Positions 1-7,999 of a stretch of 64,000 bases of DNA are shown piece by piece. The stretch's first letter is position 1, and every line of letters starts with the position of its first letter. Location of the stretch: contig NZ_BMLC01000001.1 of the NCBI RefSeq assembly GCF_014645015.1, positions 558,001-622,000 on the forward strand. The letters are read 5' to 3'. This stretch comes from Salinibacterium xinjiangense. GTDB lineage: Bacteria; Actinomycetota; Actinomycetes; Actinomycetales; Microbacteriaceae. The position numbers and the translations under genes were made by a program. The notes below the pieces were generated by a model that worked only from the letters and a program-made list of their open reading frames with translations, was not told the DNA's origin and ran no database searches.

Positions 1-200
1 GGGCCACCGCTGTGCAGGTATGAGGATGCCTGATCTCGTTGGAGGCACAGAGCCGTCGCCGGATTCTCCGTAATCGACGATTTTCCATAATCGGCATTGA
101 GGTACGGCTTTTCTGTTGCCCGGGCAAGAAAACACCCGCAAGATCCCCATGATTCCGGGGGTTCCTGTGAGCATTACTGGGTCGATCACAGGCCAGAAAA

Positions 201-209
201 TTATCCACA
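201..209 (+). promoter_or_regulatory. DnaA box (perfect consensus)
   Basis: TTATCCACA is an exact match to the consensus DnaA-binding 9-mer and lies in AT-rich non-coding DNA. Only one perfect copy is visible here, so it is not evidence of an origin. It could be a chance match or an isolated DnaA regulatory site. Confidence 0.4.
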
Positions 210-260
210 GTTCAATCCACTTTTACCCATATTTCGCCCTCACTTGCCCACATAGTCATC

Positions 261-276
261 TGACTCATATGAGTCA
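261..276. promoter_or_regulatory. Perfect 16-bp palindrome, operator-like
   Basis: TGACTCATATGAGTCA is perfectly self-complementary and flanked by GTCA (left) and TGAC (right), which extends the symmetry imperfectly. It has no T-tract, so it is more like a dimeric repressor site than a terminator. The regulator and the target gene are unknown. Confidence 0.45.
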
Positions 277-390
277 CACATGACCATAAGTCCCCGTATT
301 TGCCGATTTTTTGAGCTTGCGAAGGCGCCAATTGAAGCCTGAACGCCCTCCGGGGGGCAGGGCGGTAGTTCGAATCGTGCTCGGCGCTGT

Positions 391-879
391 CTACCGAACC
401 ATTCGGATTTCATCACCGCTGTCGGCGTAGCCCGTCGGCTGTCGCATACCGTCGTGCGCGAACCCGTTCCGAATATAGAACGATCTCGCCCGCAAGTTGT
501 CTTCGAGCACCCAGAGTGATGCCGGATCATCGCCAAGAACTTCGTCGAGAAGAGCCTGCCCAGCTCCAGAGCCCTGCAAGTGCGCCAGCAGATAGATGAA
601 CCGAAGCTGCCGACCATGAGGAGGCGGTCTGTCTGTGTTCCGTCCTGCACCGGCAAAGCCGATCAGCTCGCCTTCTGACTCGGCAACCACCGCATGGAAG
701 TCGGGCGTCGGTTTGGCGCAAATCGATTCCCACTGCGTAAGGCGATCGACCCGCGCTTCCTCTCCCCAGGCGCTGGGCGGGAACCTGCCGGCGTAAACTT
801 CCGCCCAGGTCCGGAGGTGGAGGTCAGCGATTGCTGCCGCTTCATTCGGGCGCGGAATGCGAATGAGGAAACCAGTCAC
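391..879 (-). CDS. GNAT family N-acetyltransferase
   Basis: A 162-residue protein with the GNAT fold order: an N-terminal alpha-beta start (IRIPRPNEAAAIADLH), the central strand with GFAGAG, an acetyl-CoA-loop-like segment (LQGSGAGQALLDEVL, near residues 100-115) and the C-terminal pattern of an asparagine followed by ARSFYIRNGF. Such enzymes acetylate amines using acetyl-CoA; the substrate cannot be read from sequence. The start is taken as GTG at 879. The gene stands alone between a non-coding region and the SulP operon, which runs in the same direction, with about 80 bp separating them. Confidence 0.85.
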   Translation of the reverse strand: MTGFLIRIPRPNEAAAIADLHLRTWAEVYAGRFPPSAWGEEARVDRLTQWESICAKPTPDFHAVVAESEGELIGFAGAGRNTDRPPPHGRQLRFIYLLAHLQGSGAGQALLDEVLGDDPASLWVLEDNLRARSFYIRNGFAHDGMRQPTGYADSGDEIRMVR

Positions 880-959
880 ACCATCACTCTGCAGGTGAGT
901 TCGCCGGAGAGCAACGATTGTCAGCTTTTCGGGTCAGTCGGGTGCCGCAGACCCGAAAG

Positions 960-2630
960 TCAGTCACCGTCACTGGACGAGACGCGCTGGGTGGGTGTGG
1001 AGGCATCCCGCGCGACGTGGCTGCGGGCGTGCTCGACCGCCGCGGGTAGCGTCGTGAAGAGATGCTTCTGGTGGCGGAGCGATGCGATGACTCCGACCCT
1101 CGTCGCCACCGTGAGGTGCCCGGGCTGGATTCCCTTGATCAGCACTGTCACGCCACGGCGCTCGAGCGCGTGCACCATTTCGGTGATGACACGTGCGCCC
1201 GTGGCATCCAGCACCTGCAATTGCGACATGCGCAGGATGACGACCGTCACGTTGTGGACGCTCGTCACCCGTTCAAGCACGCGGTCAGCCGCGCCGAAGA
1301 ATAGTGCTCCATCGAGTCGGAACAGGGCAATGTGCTCGTCGCCCGGCTGCGAGGGCGAGGCCAGCTCCTCCCGATGCACCCCACCAGAGCGGGCCAGGGC
1401 CCGCAGGGCGAAGAACGCGGCAACCGCGATGCCGATACCGACCGCCACGATGAGGTCGACCGAGACCGTCACGATCGCAGTGATGACGAACACGATCGCG
1501 TCCGAGCGGGTCGAACCGACGACGGCGCGCACCGTCGACAGCGAGATCATACGAAAGGCCGTGACCATGAGCACGCCAGAAAGCGCAGCGAGCGGCACCT
1601 GCGAGATCACCCCGGTCGCGAGATAGACGAGCGCCAGCAGAACAGCGGAGTGGGTGATCGCCGCCAGCCGTGTGCGCCCTCCCGAGCGGAGGTTGACCGC
1701 GGTCCTGGCGATGGCGCCGGTGGCGGGCATCCCGCCGAAGAAGCCGGATGCGACCGACGCGAGCCCCTGGCCGACGAGCTCACGATCAGCGTCGTACGGC
1801 CCGGTGTCGGAGATGGATGCCGCAACCCGTGCCGACAACAGCGACTCGATCGCGGCCAGGGCAGCCACCGTCAACGCTGGCGCGATCAGTTGCTGGAGCA
1901 GCGCGGCGTCGATATCCGGAAGTCCCGGAGCCGGCAGAGACGCTGGCAGTGCGCCGATCTCGGCAAGCGGAAGGCCCAGCAGCGACGCACCGACCGAGAC
2001 GAGCACGATCGCGATGATCGACCCGGGCAACTGCTTGTGGATGCGCGGCGCGATCACCATGATCGCGGCGACGAGCACCACGACGGCCAGCGGCCACACG
2101 ACGGTAGCCCGTGAGACCTGGCCGAACGACTGGACCGCTGCCACGAACGCGTTGCTGCTGGGGCCGGGCCGAGAACCGACGGCAGCGGGAACCTGCTGCA
2201 GGAAGATGATGACGGCGATGCCGAGCGTGAACCCCTCGATAACCGGCCACGGGATGTACGAGACCACCCGCCCGAGCTTCGCCGCCCCGGCGACCAGCAC
2301 CACCACGCCCGCCATGACACTCACCACGGCAACGGCTCCAACGCCATGGGCAGCCACGATCGGACCGAGCACGACGACCATGGCACCGGTCGGCCCGGAG
2401 ACCTGGATGTTGGAGCCGCCGAATACCGCAGCGACGAGGCCCGCGACGATGGCGGTGATCAGCCCGGCCTCCGCACCCGCCCCGGAACTGACCCCGAACG
2501 CGAGCGCCAGCGGGAGCGCCACGATCCCCACCGTGACCCCCGCCAGGAGGTCACCCCGCCACGTCCGTTTCACCGATCGATAGTCGGCCCAGCTGGGCAG
2601 CAGCGATGTGACGTAGCGGACTATTTTCAT
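960..2630 (-). CDS. SulP-family anion transporter with STAS domain
   Basis: A 556-residue membrane protein. Residues about 20-400 form the multi-helix SulP core, with the signature run VALPLALAFGVSSGAGAEAG, the FGGSNIQVSGPTGAM segment and a GGMPATGAIARTAVNLRSGG segment. A C-terminal cytoplasmic STAS domain follows (about 430-530, LFRLDGALFFGAADRV). The family carries sulfate, bicarbonate or other anions; the substrate is not determinable. The chosen ATG at 2630 overlaps the stop of the upstream ArsR gene by four bases (ATGA), indicating coupling. A longer upstream open frame would run through that regulator gene and lacks family similarity, so it was rejected. Confidence 0.92.
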   Translation of the reverse strand: MKIVRYVTSLLPSWADYRSVKRTWRGDLLAGVTVGIVALPLALAFGVSSGAGAEAGLITAIVAGLVAAVFGGSNIQVSGPTGAMVVVLGPIVAAHGVGAVAVVSVMAGVVVLVAGAAKLGRVVSYIPWPVIEGFTLGIAVIIFLQQVPAAVGSRPGPSSNAFVAAVQSFGQVSRATVVWPLAVVVLVAAIMVIAPRIHKQLPGSIIAIVLVSVGASLLGLPLAEIGALPASLPAPGLPDIDAALLQQLIAPALTVAALAAIESLLSARVAASISDTGPYDADRELVGQGLASVASGFFGGMPATGAIARTAVNLRSGGRTRLAAITHSAVLLALVYLATGVISQVPLAALSGVLMVTAFRMISLSTVRAVVGSTRSDAIVFVITAIVTVSVDLIVAVGIGIAVAAFFALRALARSGGVHREELASPSQPGDEHIALFRLDGALFFGAADRVLERVTSVHNVTVVILRMSQLQVLDATGARVITEMVHALERRGVTVLIKGIQPGHLTVATRVGVIASLRHQKHLFTTLPAAVEHARSHVARDASTPTQRVSSSDGD

Positions 2631-2974
2631 GAGGTGACGGTCGATTCGAGTTGTTGCCGGGTGGTCTGCAGGATCTCGATGAGCAGCGAACGCGACACGG
2701 CGAGGAGGTCTGCCACCTGCGGGTAGGCGAGGGTGTAGAACACCTGGCTTCCGCGTCGCTCTCCGACCACCAGATGATGGCGCCGTAGGACGGCCAGGTG
2801 CTGCGAGAGGTGGGACGGTTCCATCCCGGTGCCTGCGAGCAGCTCGGCGACCGAGATGCCCGGATGCATCGACAGCACTTCGAGCACTCGCACGCGCACC
2901 GGGTGTGCGAGCCCTTTGAAGAGGTTGGCCTTGACTTCGTTGAGGGGAAGCTGGGCGTCGCCGAATTGATCCAT
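2627..2974 (-). CDS. ArsR/SmtB-family transcriptional regulator
   Basis: A 115-residue winged-helix repressor. The DNA-binding segment is around residues 45-75 (ISVAELLAGTGMEPSHLSQHLAVLRRHHLV) and is followed by a wing (GERRGSQVFYTL). I see no cysteine-rich metal motif, so the effector may not be a metal. The gene is the first of a two-gene operon and overlaps the SulP transporter by four bases, so it probably controls that transporter and itself. The 280-bp upstream gap is AT-rich around 2990-3070, which fits a promoter and operator. Confidence 0.9.
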   Translation of the reverse strand: MDQFGDAQLPLNEVKANLFKGLAHPVRVRVLEVLSMHPGISVAELLAGTGMEPSHLSQHLAVLRRHHLVVGERRGSQVFYTLAYPQVADLLAVSRSLLIEILQTTRQQLESTVTS

Positions 2975-3255
2975 GACGCCACGGCTCCTTAAATTTTGCT
3001 GCGAGCATTTTATGATTCTGTGGACTCATCTGATGACTTTACATTTTTATCATATCGCTATATCGCGAGGAGAAGAGAACCGGCCTGCCACCAACCGGTA
3101 ACCTCGACCACTCATCCTGCGCGTGTGACCTCCGTCACCCCGCTGCGTCGTGGTCTGGGCACCGTGTCGTGGTGTTCATCGGGCTCGGCTCCATGGTCGG
3201 CGGTCCCTGGGCTCCGCAAATTGCCCTCCCAGCCTCGCAGTGCTTTGCTGAACGC

Positions 3256-3984
3256 ATGAGCCTTGACCGGAGCGGCGCCACGCACCCGAACGAACCGCAT
3301 GGGGCGGGAATGGCGAGCAAGCTGAACTGGCTGAGAGCCGGGGTGCTCGGGGCCAACGACGGCATCGTGTCTGTCGCAGCGATCGTCGTCGGAGTCGCAG
3401 GAGCGACCTCGGTCGTCGCTCCCATTCTGACCGCGGGAATCGCCGGACTCGTGGGAGGGGCGATCTCGATGGCCCTCGGTGAATACGTGTCTGTCAGCAG
3501 CCAGCGGGACAGCCAGCACGCACTCATCGCCAAGGAGCGCGTCGAGCTCGCGGAGATGCCGGACGAAGAGTTGAGCGAACTCGCGGCAATCTACGAATCC
3601 AAGGGCCTGTCGCCGCGCACCGCCATGACTGTGGCCGAGGAATTGACTGCCCATGATGCACTGTCCGCCCACCTCGAAGCGGAGCTGGGAATCAACGAGG
3701 CCGACGTGGTCAGCCCGTGGCAGGCCGCCGGCACCTCGGCTCTCGCATTCTTCATCGGTGCGATGCTGCCACTGTTGGCCATCCTCCTGCCACCCGAGTC
3801 GATTCGAGTTCCGGTTACCTTTGCCGCTGTGCTCGTAGCCCTTGCCATTACCGGCGCCACCGGCGCCCGCATCGGTGGCAGCCATTGGCTGCGTCCAACC
3901 CTTCGTGTCGTGATCGGCGGCGCGATAGCGCTGGCCGCGACATTCCTCATCGGAACACTTCTCGGCACCACCGGCGTAGTCTGA
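3256..3984 (+). CDS. VIT1/CCC1-family metal (iron/manganese) transporter
   Basis: A 242-residue membrane protein of the VIT1/CCC1 family, which moves Fe2+ or Mn2+. Recognisable are the first helix motif LRAGVLGANDGIVSVAA (residues about 25-41), the glycine-rich second helix ending GGAISMALGEYVSVSSQRD, an acidic cytosolic segment rich in glutamate (KERVELAEMPDEELSELAAIYESKG) typical of the metal-binding region, and three C-terminal helices. The ATG at 3256 gives the usual N-terminus; the frame is open further upstream but without family resemblance. The response regulator starts only five bases after the stop, so the genes are probably co-transcribed. Confidence 0.9.
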   Translation: MSLDRSGATHPNEPHGAGMASKLNWLRAGVLGANDGIVSVAAIVVGVAGATSVVAPILTAGIAGLVGGAISMALGEYVSVSSQRDSQHALIAKERVELAEMPDEELSELAAIYESKGLSPRTAMTVAEELTAHDALSAHLEAELGINEADVVSPWQAAGTSALAFFIGAMLPLLAILLPPESIRVPVTFAAVLVALAITGATGARIGGSHWLRPTLRVVIGGAIALAATFLIGTLLGTTGVV

Positions 3985-3989
3985 CGCTC

Positions 3990-4667
3990 ATGGTGAAGAT
4001 CCTCGTGGTGGAGGATGACGGCGCCATGGGGGCACTCGTCAAGCACGGGCTCGAAGAGGGCGGCTACGAGGTCACCCTCGTCACGAACGGTGTCGACGCC
4101 CTGATCGCCGTCGCCAACGATGAATTCTCGGCGGCCGCCATCGACGTCATGCTGCCAGAGATGTCGGGTTTCGAGATCTGCCGTCACCTGAGAAACCAGG
4201 GCAACACCATGCCGGTCATGCTGCTCACCGCCCGGGATGCCGTCGAAGATCGCGTGATCGGACTCGACTCGGGCGCCGACGACTACCTGACAAAACCTTT
4301 CTCCTTCGCCGAGTTCAGCGCCCGCATCCGAGCCCTGGTGAGACGCGACTCCGCCGCACCGAAATCCACCTTGAGAATCGGCGGCATCGCGCTGGATGCC
4401 GCGACCGTGCGGGCGACCGCAAACGGCTCCGCCCTGCCACTGAGCTCGAAAGAGTTCGCGATGCTCTGGACCCTCGGCGCTCACACCGGCGAGGCGCTCA
4501 GCCGACAGGAGATCCTGCAGGAGGTCTGGGGCACCACCCAGCACATCGATCCGACGATCGTCGACCAGTACGTGAGTTACCTCCGTCGCAAGCTCGAGCC
4601 GCTGGGCGCTGGAGTCTCCATCTCGACGGTGCGCGGAGTCGGTTATCGGCTGGTCGTGGCATCCTGA
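3990..4667 (+). CDS. OmpR-family two-component response regulator
   Basis: A 225-residue regulator. The N-terminal receiver domain (1-120) shows the acidic pair in VVEDD, phospho-acceptor Asp52 in AAIDVMLPEMSG, and the conserved lysine in DDYLTKPFSF. The C-terminal winged-helix DNA-binding domain (about 130-225) ends with the trans_reg_C pattern IDPTIVDQYVSYLRRKLE and RGVGYRL. It begins five bases after the VIT-type transporter and its stop overlaps the kinase start by one base (TGATG). This placement suggests that it senses a signal connected with metal uptake or redox state; the targets are unknown. Confidence 0.93.
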   Translation: MVKILVVEDDGAMGALVKHGLEEGGYEVTLVTNGVDALIAVANDEFSAAAIDVMLPEMSGFEICRHLRNQGNTMPVMLLTARDAVEDRVIGLDSGADDYLTKPFSFAEFSARIRALVRRDSAAPKSTLRIGGIALDAATVRATANGSALPLSSKEFAMLWTLGAHTGEALSRQEILQEVWGTTQHIDPTIVDQYVSYLRRKLEPLGAGVSISTVRGVGYRLVVAS

Positions 4668-6022
4668 TGCTGTCGCGGCTTTCCATTCGGTCCCGGATCA
4701 CCCTCGGCAGTCTCGCGGTGGCGGTCGTGCTGCTGTTGGTCGCATTGCTCGTGGTGCGCACGCAGGTCTCGACGGTGCTCGCGAGCGCCGACGCGAGCCT
4801 CGCGCAGAGCGATCTCGAGTCCTTTGACAAAGACGTGACCGCCAATCCCGATGAGACGCTGGATGCTCCGGGCTCGGGCATCCTCGTTTACGTGAGGTCC
4901 CCCGGCGGAACCGTGGAGGCCAACACCCTTCCGCGCGACATCCTCGTCCCGATTCTCGGCCGGGACGCGACCGATGAGCAGTACATGACCACCGACGACG
5001 AGGGGCGCACCTTCGTCGTCGTCGGCCGGACCGTGCAAACCTCAGCGGGCACCTGGGCGATGTGGTCAGCGAGGAGCACGTCGTCGAATGAGCTGGCCCT
5101 GCGCGGGCTCGACGCGGTGCTGCTCGTGGGTGGCCTCCTTCTCCTCCTCGGTTTCGGTGCGGCGTCATGGCTGCTGGCCACGGCCGCGCTGCGGCCTGTG
5201 AGCGCGATGCGCCGGCAGGCCGAACAACTCGGAGAGGGCGCAACCGATGCCCAGCTTCCTGTCGGGCGTACACAGGACGAATTGTCCGAACTGGCCACCA
5301 CCCTCAACCGGTTCCTATCCAGGGTGCAGGCATCGAGCGCCCGCGAGAAGCAGATGGTTTCCGACGCCGCACACGAACTGAGGACACCACTGGCCGTGCT
5401 CAAGACCCAGCTAGAACTCGCCCATAACGATTTCGGCGATGCGGACGCGCTCGCCCGCCAGGTGGGTGCTGCGGAGGTCTCGGTCGACCGGCTCGCATCC
5501 CTCGCCTCGAACCTGCTCGAGCTCAGCCGCATCGAATCCCACGAGGCTGCTGCGTCGACGTCGACGGCAGCGGTACTCACCGACGAGTTCATGGGCAGCG
5601 TGGACCGCGCCAGGATGCTCGCACTCGACAAGTCCGTCGCGGTGGATTTCACGCTCTCCCCCATCGACGATGGCGCTGAGTTCCGCATCGCCGCCCAGGC
5701 CTTCGGCCGCCTTGTTGACAACCTCTTCTCGAACGCCATTAATGCGGTGGATGATGCAGGCACCGTGCGAGCGACTCTCACCCAGAGCGAGAGGCGACTG
5801 CTGCTGACAGTGTCGGATGACGGCCCGGGAATGCCGGACGACTTCGTGCCCGTCGCCTTCGAACGCTTCACGCGACCCGATGCGTCGAGGGCAACGAGCA
5901 CGGGAGGCAGTGGACTCGGGCTCGCACTCGTGCGTGCCCTTGCGAGGGAGGCTGGGGGCGAGGTGAGCGCCGAGAACACCCATCCGGGGCTCAGAATGAG
6001 CGTGTTCCTGCCGAAAATGTGA
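4667..6022 (+). CDS. Sensor histidine kinase (HAMP-HisKA-HATPase)
   Basis: A 451-residue membrane kinase, partner of the preceding regulator. A transmembrane helix at about 12-30 and another at about 148-172 bracket an external sensor loop of roughly 115 residues. A HAMP linker follows (about 173-225), then the H-box SDAAHELRTPLAVLK with phospho-accepting His236, and the ATPase domain with an N-box (DNLFSNAINAVDDAG), DDGPGMPDDF and GGSGLGLALVRA. All catalytic motifs look intact. The next gene begins 64 bp downstream in the same direction, so the flavin-reductase genes may be its regulon or part of the same transcript. Confidence 0.93.
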   Translation: MLSRLSIRSRITLGSLAVAVVLLLVALLVVRTQVSTVLASADASLAQSDLESFDKDVTANPDETLDAPGSGILVYVRSPGGTVEANTLPRDILVPILGRDATDEQYMTTDDEGRTFVVVGRTVQTSAGTWAMWSARSTSSNELALRGLDAVLLVGGLLLLLGFGAASWLLATAALRPVSAMRRQAEQLGEGATDAQLPVGRTQDELSELATTLNRFLSRVQASSAREKQMVSDAAHELRTPLAVLKTQLELAHNDFGDADALARQVGAAEVSVDRLASLASNLLELSRIESHEAAASTSTAAVLTDEFMGSVDRARMLALDKSVAVDFTLSPIDDGAEFRIAAQAFGRLVDNLFSNAINAVDDAGTVRATLTQSERRLLLTVSDDGPGMPDDFVPVAFERFTRPDASRATSTGGSGLGLALVRALAREAGGEVSAENTHPGLRMSVFLPKM

Positions 6023-6086
6023 GGACTCACACCGCGAATCCCGGCGTTCATAGGCTGCGCATAGCTTGCGCGACCACAGTGATGAC

Positions 6087-7508
6087 ATGACCACTCAGGC
6101 GCAGGCTCGACCGGCGGGGCGCCGGAACATTCCGATGACGCCTCGTCGCGACCCGAGGCGGGAATACCAGCGACGTGCGCGACGTGCCGACCTGCTCGCG
6201 ATCGCCCTGTGGGCATCGGGGGCCGCGGCCGCGGCGCTCTTCCTGGCGTCCGGTGGCGCCGGGCAGTTCACTTCACCCACCGCGGTCGTCACGAGCCTCG
6301 GGATCGTCGCTGGCCTGATCGGTACAGATTTCATCCTCGTCATGCTGGTGCTCGCCGCCCGCATCCCCCTGATCGACCGGACCATCGGGCACGACCGAGC
6401 CATCGCCGTGCATCGTTCGCTCGGCAAGCCTGCGCTCTACCTCCTGCTCGGCCACGGTGTGCTGCTTCTCACCGGCTACGGGATGAGCCAGGGATTCAAC
6501 CCGATCGCGGAAATCGGTCCGATGCTCGCCCTGCCGGACATGCCGCTCGCCGTCATCGGCATGGGACTGATGATCACGGTCGTCGTGACCTCGCTCGTTG
6601 CGGTCCGGCGTAAGTTCAGCTACGAGGGCTGGCACCTCGTGCACCTGCTGAGCTATTTCGCGGTCGCATTCGCGCTCCCCCACCAGTTGAGCGTCGGCGG
6701 TGTGCTCTCCGAGGGCACCGTGCAGCGCATCTATTGGATCGCGCTCTACGTGGTCGCGTTCGGCGCCATCCTGACCTTCAGGTTCATCGAACCCGTCGTG
6801 TCGAGCGTCCGGCACCGGATCACGGTCGCCGGCGTGACGACGATCGCGCCGGGTGTGACATCCATCCACTTCTCTGGCCGTAACCTGCGTGACCTGGGAG
6901 CCGAAGGCGGGCAGTTCTTCATCTGGCGCTTCTGGACGGGTAAGACCTGGTGGCACTCCCACCCGATCTCACTCTCGGCGGTGCCGACCGGCTCGACGGC
7001 TCGCATCACCGTTCGCGACCTCGGTGCCGGCAGCGCTCGCATCAGCGCGGTGCGGCCCGGTACGAAGGTGTCGATCGAAGGGCCGTACGGACTGTTCTCG
7101 GATTCGGCGCGCACCTCACCGAAGCTGGCCATCATCGCAGCGGGAATAGGTGTCACGCCGATCCGCGCGCTGCTCGAGCACGCGCAGTTCGCCCCCGGTG
7201 ACGCCACCATCCTGCTGCGCGCCAGCCGCCAGGACGAGACGTACCTGTGGGACGAGATTCGCGAACTGGCCGAGGCCAGGGGTGCGGCCTGTTACGTGAT
7301 GGTGGGTCACAGGTCGAAGACCGGACCGAGCTGGATGTCCGACGTCGATGCTCGACGCGGCGTCACCCTCCAGACCATCTTCCCCGACCTCGCACAGTCA
7401 GACCTCTACCTCTGCGGCCCGACCGCCTGGCTCGACTCCATCGAGACCGAGGCTCGCGCAACCGGCATCCCCTCCCATCAGATCCACGCAGAAAGGTTTG
7501 ACTGGTGA
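6087..7508 (+). CDS. Ferric-reductase-like transmembrane NAD(P)H:flavin oxidoreductase
   Basis: A 473-residue two-part enzyme. The N-terminal half (about 30-240) is a ferric-reductase-type haem membrane domain with paired histidines in AVHRSLGK, LLLGHGVLLL, GWHLVHLL and ALPHQLS, the likely haem ligands. The C-terminal half is a ferredoxin-reductase module: FAD motif HSHPISLSAVP, then EGPYGLF, the NAD(P)-binding AAGIGVTPIRALLEH and the terminal YLCGPTAW. It should pass electrons from cytosolic NAD(P)H through FAD and haem across the membrane. ATG at 6087 was chosen over a TTG seven codons upstream. It overlaps the FMN-binding gene by four bases. Confidence 0.9.
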   Translation: MTTQAQARPAGRRNIPMTPRRDPRREYQRRARRADLLAIALWASGAAAAALFLASGGAGQFTSPTAVVTSLGIVAGLIGTDFILVMLVLAARIPLIDRTIGHDRAIAVHRSLGKPALYLLLGHGVLLLTGYGMSQGFNPIAEIGPMLALPDMPLAVIGMGLMITVVVTSLVAVRRKFSYEGWHLVHLLSYFAVAFALPHQLSVGGVLSEGTVQRIYWIALYVVAFGAILTFRFIEPVVSSVRHRITVAGVTTIAPGVTSIHFSGRNLRDLGAEGGQFFIWRFWTGKTWWHSHPISLSAVPTGSTARITVRDLGAGSARISAVRPGTKVSIEGPYGLFSDSARTSPKLAIIAAGIGVTPIRALLEHAQFAPGDATILLRASRQDETYLWDEIRELAEARGAACYVMVGHRSKTGPSWMSDVDARRGVTLQTIFPDLAQSDLYLCGPTAWLDSIETEARATGIPSHQIHAERFDW

Positions 7509-7999
7509 ACACCCGCTCAACTCTCGGAAGCGTCTTCGCCTCGGTTGCCGTGCTCATCGTCGGCTGGCAGGCCGGTGGAGTTATGCTCGCCCCCCAGCCG
7601 ACTACGACCACGTCGCCACAGACCAGCACCCCGAAGTCCGTCACCAGTCAACCGACCGGTACGACGACACAGGCGGCCGCACCTGCGCCGGCAGTCGCTG
7701 CGCCCGCAGCGACCAGCCCTGCAGACGGCACATACACCGGCGCTAGCGTGAGCACCCGCTTCGGGAACGTGCAGGTCGCTGTAACACTCACGGGTGACCG
7801 AATCACCGATGTCACGCCGCTTCTGCTCACGAATGCGGGCGCGCACTCGGTGCAGATCAGCAACCGTGCTGCGCCCATCGTGCATGACGAGGTAATCGCC
7901 TCCCAGTCGGCGAAGGTGTCGAACGTAGGCGGAGCCACGTACACGACTCACGCCTACCTTGCATCGGTGCAGTCGGCCCTCGACCAGGCCGGATTCTGA
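7505..7999 (+). CDS. Membrane-anchored FMN-binding domain protein
   Basis: A 164-residue protein with an N-terminal hydrophobic anchor or signal (about 8-30), a Thr/Pro/Ala-rich linker (about 33-80) and an FMN_bind domain (about 82-164, starting DGTYTGASVSTRFGNVQV). The segment VGGATYTTHAY resembles the consensus in which ApbE attaches FMN covalently to a threonine, so the Thr after GGA is the predicted flavinylation site. The GTG start overlaps the reductase stop (GTGA) and the stop overlaps the ApbE start (TGATG). It should be the extracytoplasmic electron acceptor of the reductase. Confidence 0.9.
   Translation: MNTRSTLGSVFASVAVLIVGWQAGGVMLAPQPTTTTSPQTSTPKSVTSQPTGTTTQAAAPAPAVAAPAATSPADGTYTGASVSTRFGNVQVAVTLTGDRITDVTPLLLTNAGAHSVQISNRAAPIVHDEVIASQSAKVSNVGGATYTTHAYLASVQSALDQAGF

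Larger units (their letters stand above)
1..390. other. Non-coding left edge with palindrome and DnaA box
   Basis: I see no convincing gene in this stretch. It lies beyond the 3' end of the reverse-strand acetyltransferase and before whatever gene lies to the left. It contains one perfect DnaA box, a perfect 16-bp palindrome and AT-rich blocks (roughly 60-110 and 185-300). A GC-rich hairpin near 340-365 could terminate a leftward or rightward transcript. The AT-richness and symmetry suggest a regulatory region for a gene outside the window. Confidence 0.6.

Noticed and set aside
150-280. Replication origin
   Set aside because: Only one perfect DnaA box is present, with no dnaA, dnaN or box cluster in the window.
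360-385. tRNA-like GTTCGAATC T-loop
   Set aside because: Flanking bases do not form a T-stem, and no acceptor or anticodon arm can be built around it.
2631-3029. Long N-terminal extension of the SulP transporter
   Set aside because: The upstream frame runs through the ArsR gene, is Arg/Pro-rich and lacks family similarity; the ATG at 2630 overlaps the ArsR stop in a classic ATGA junction.
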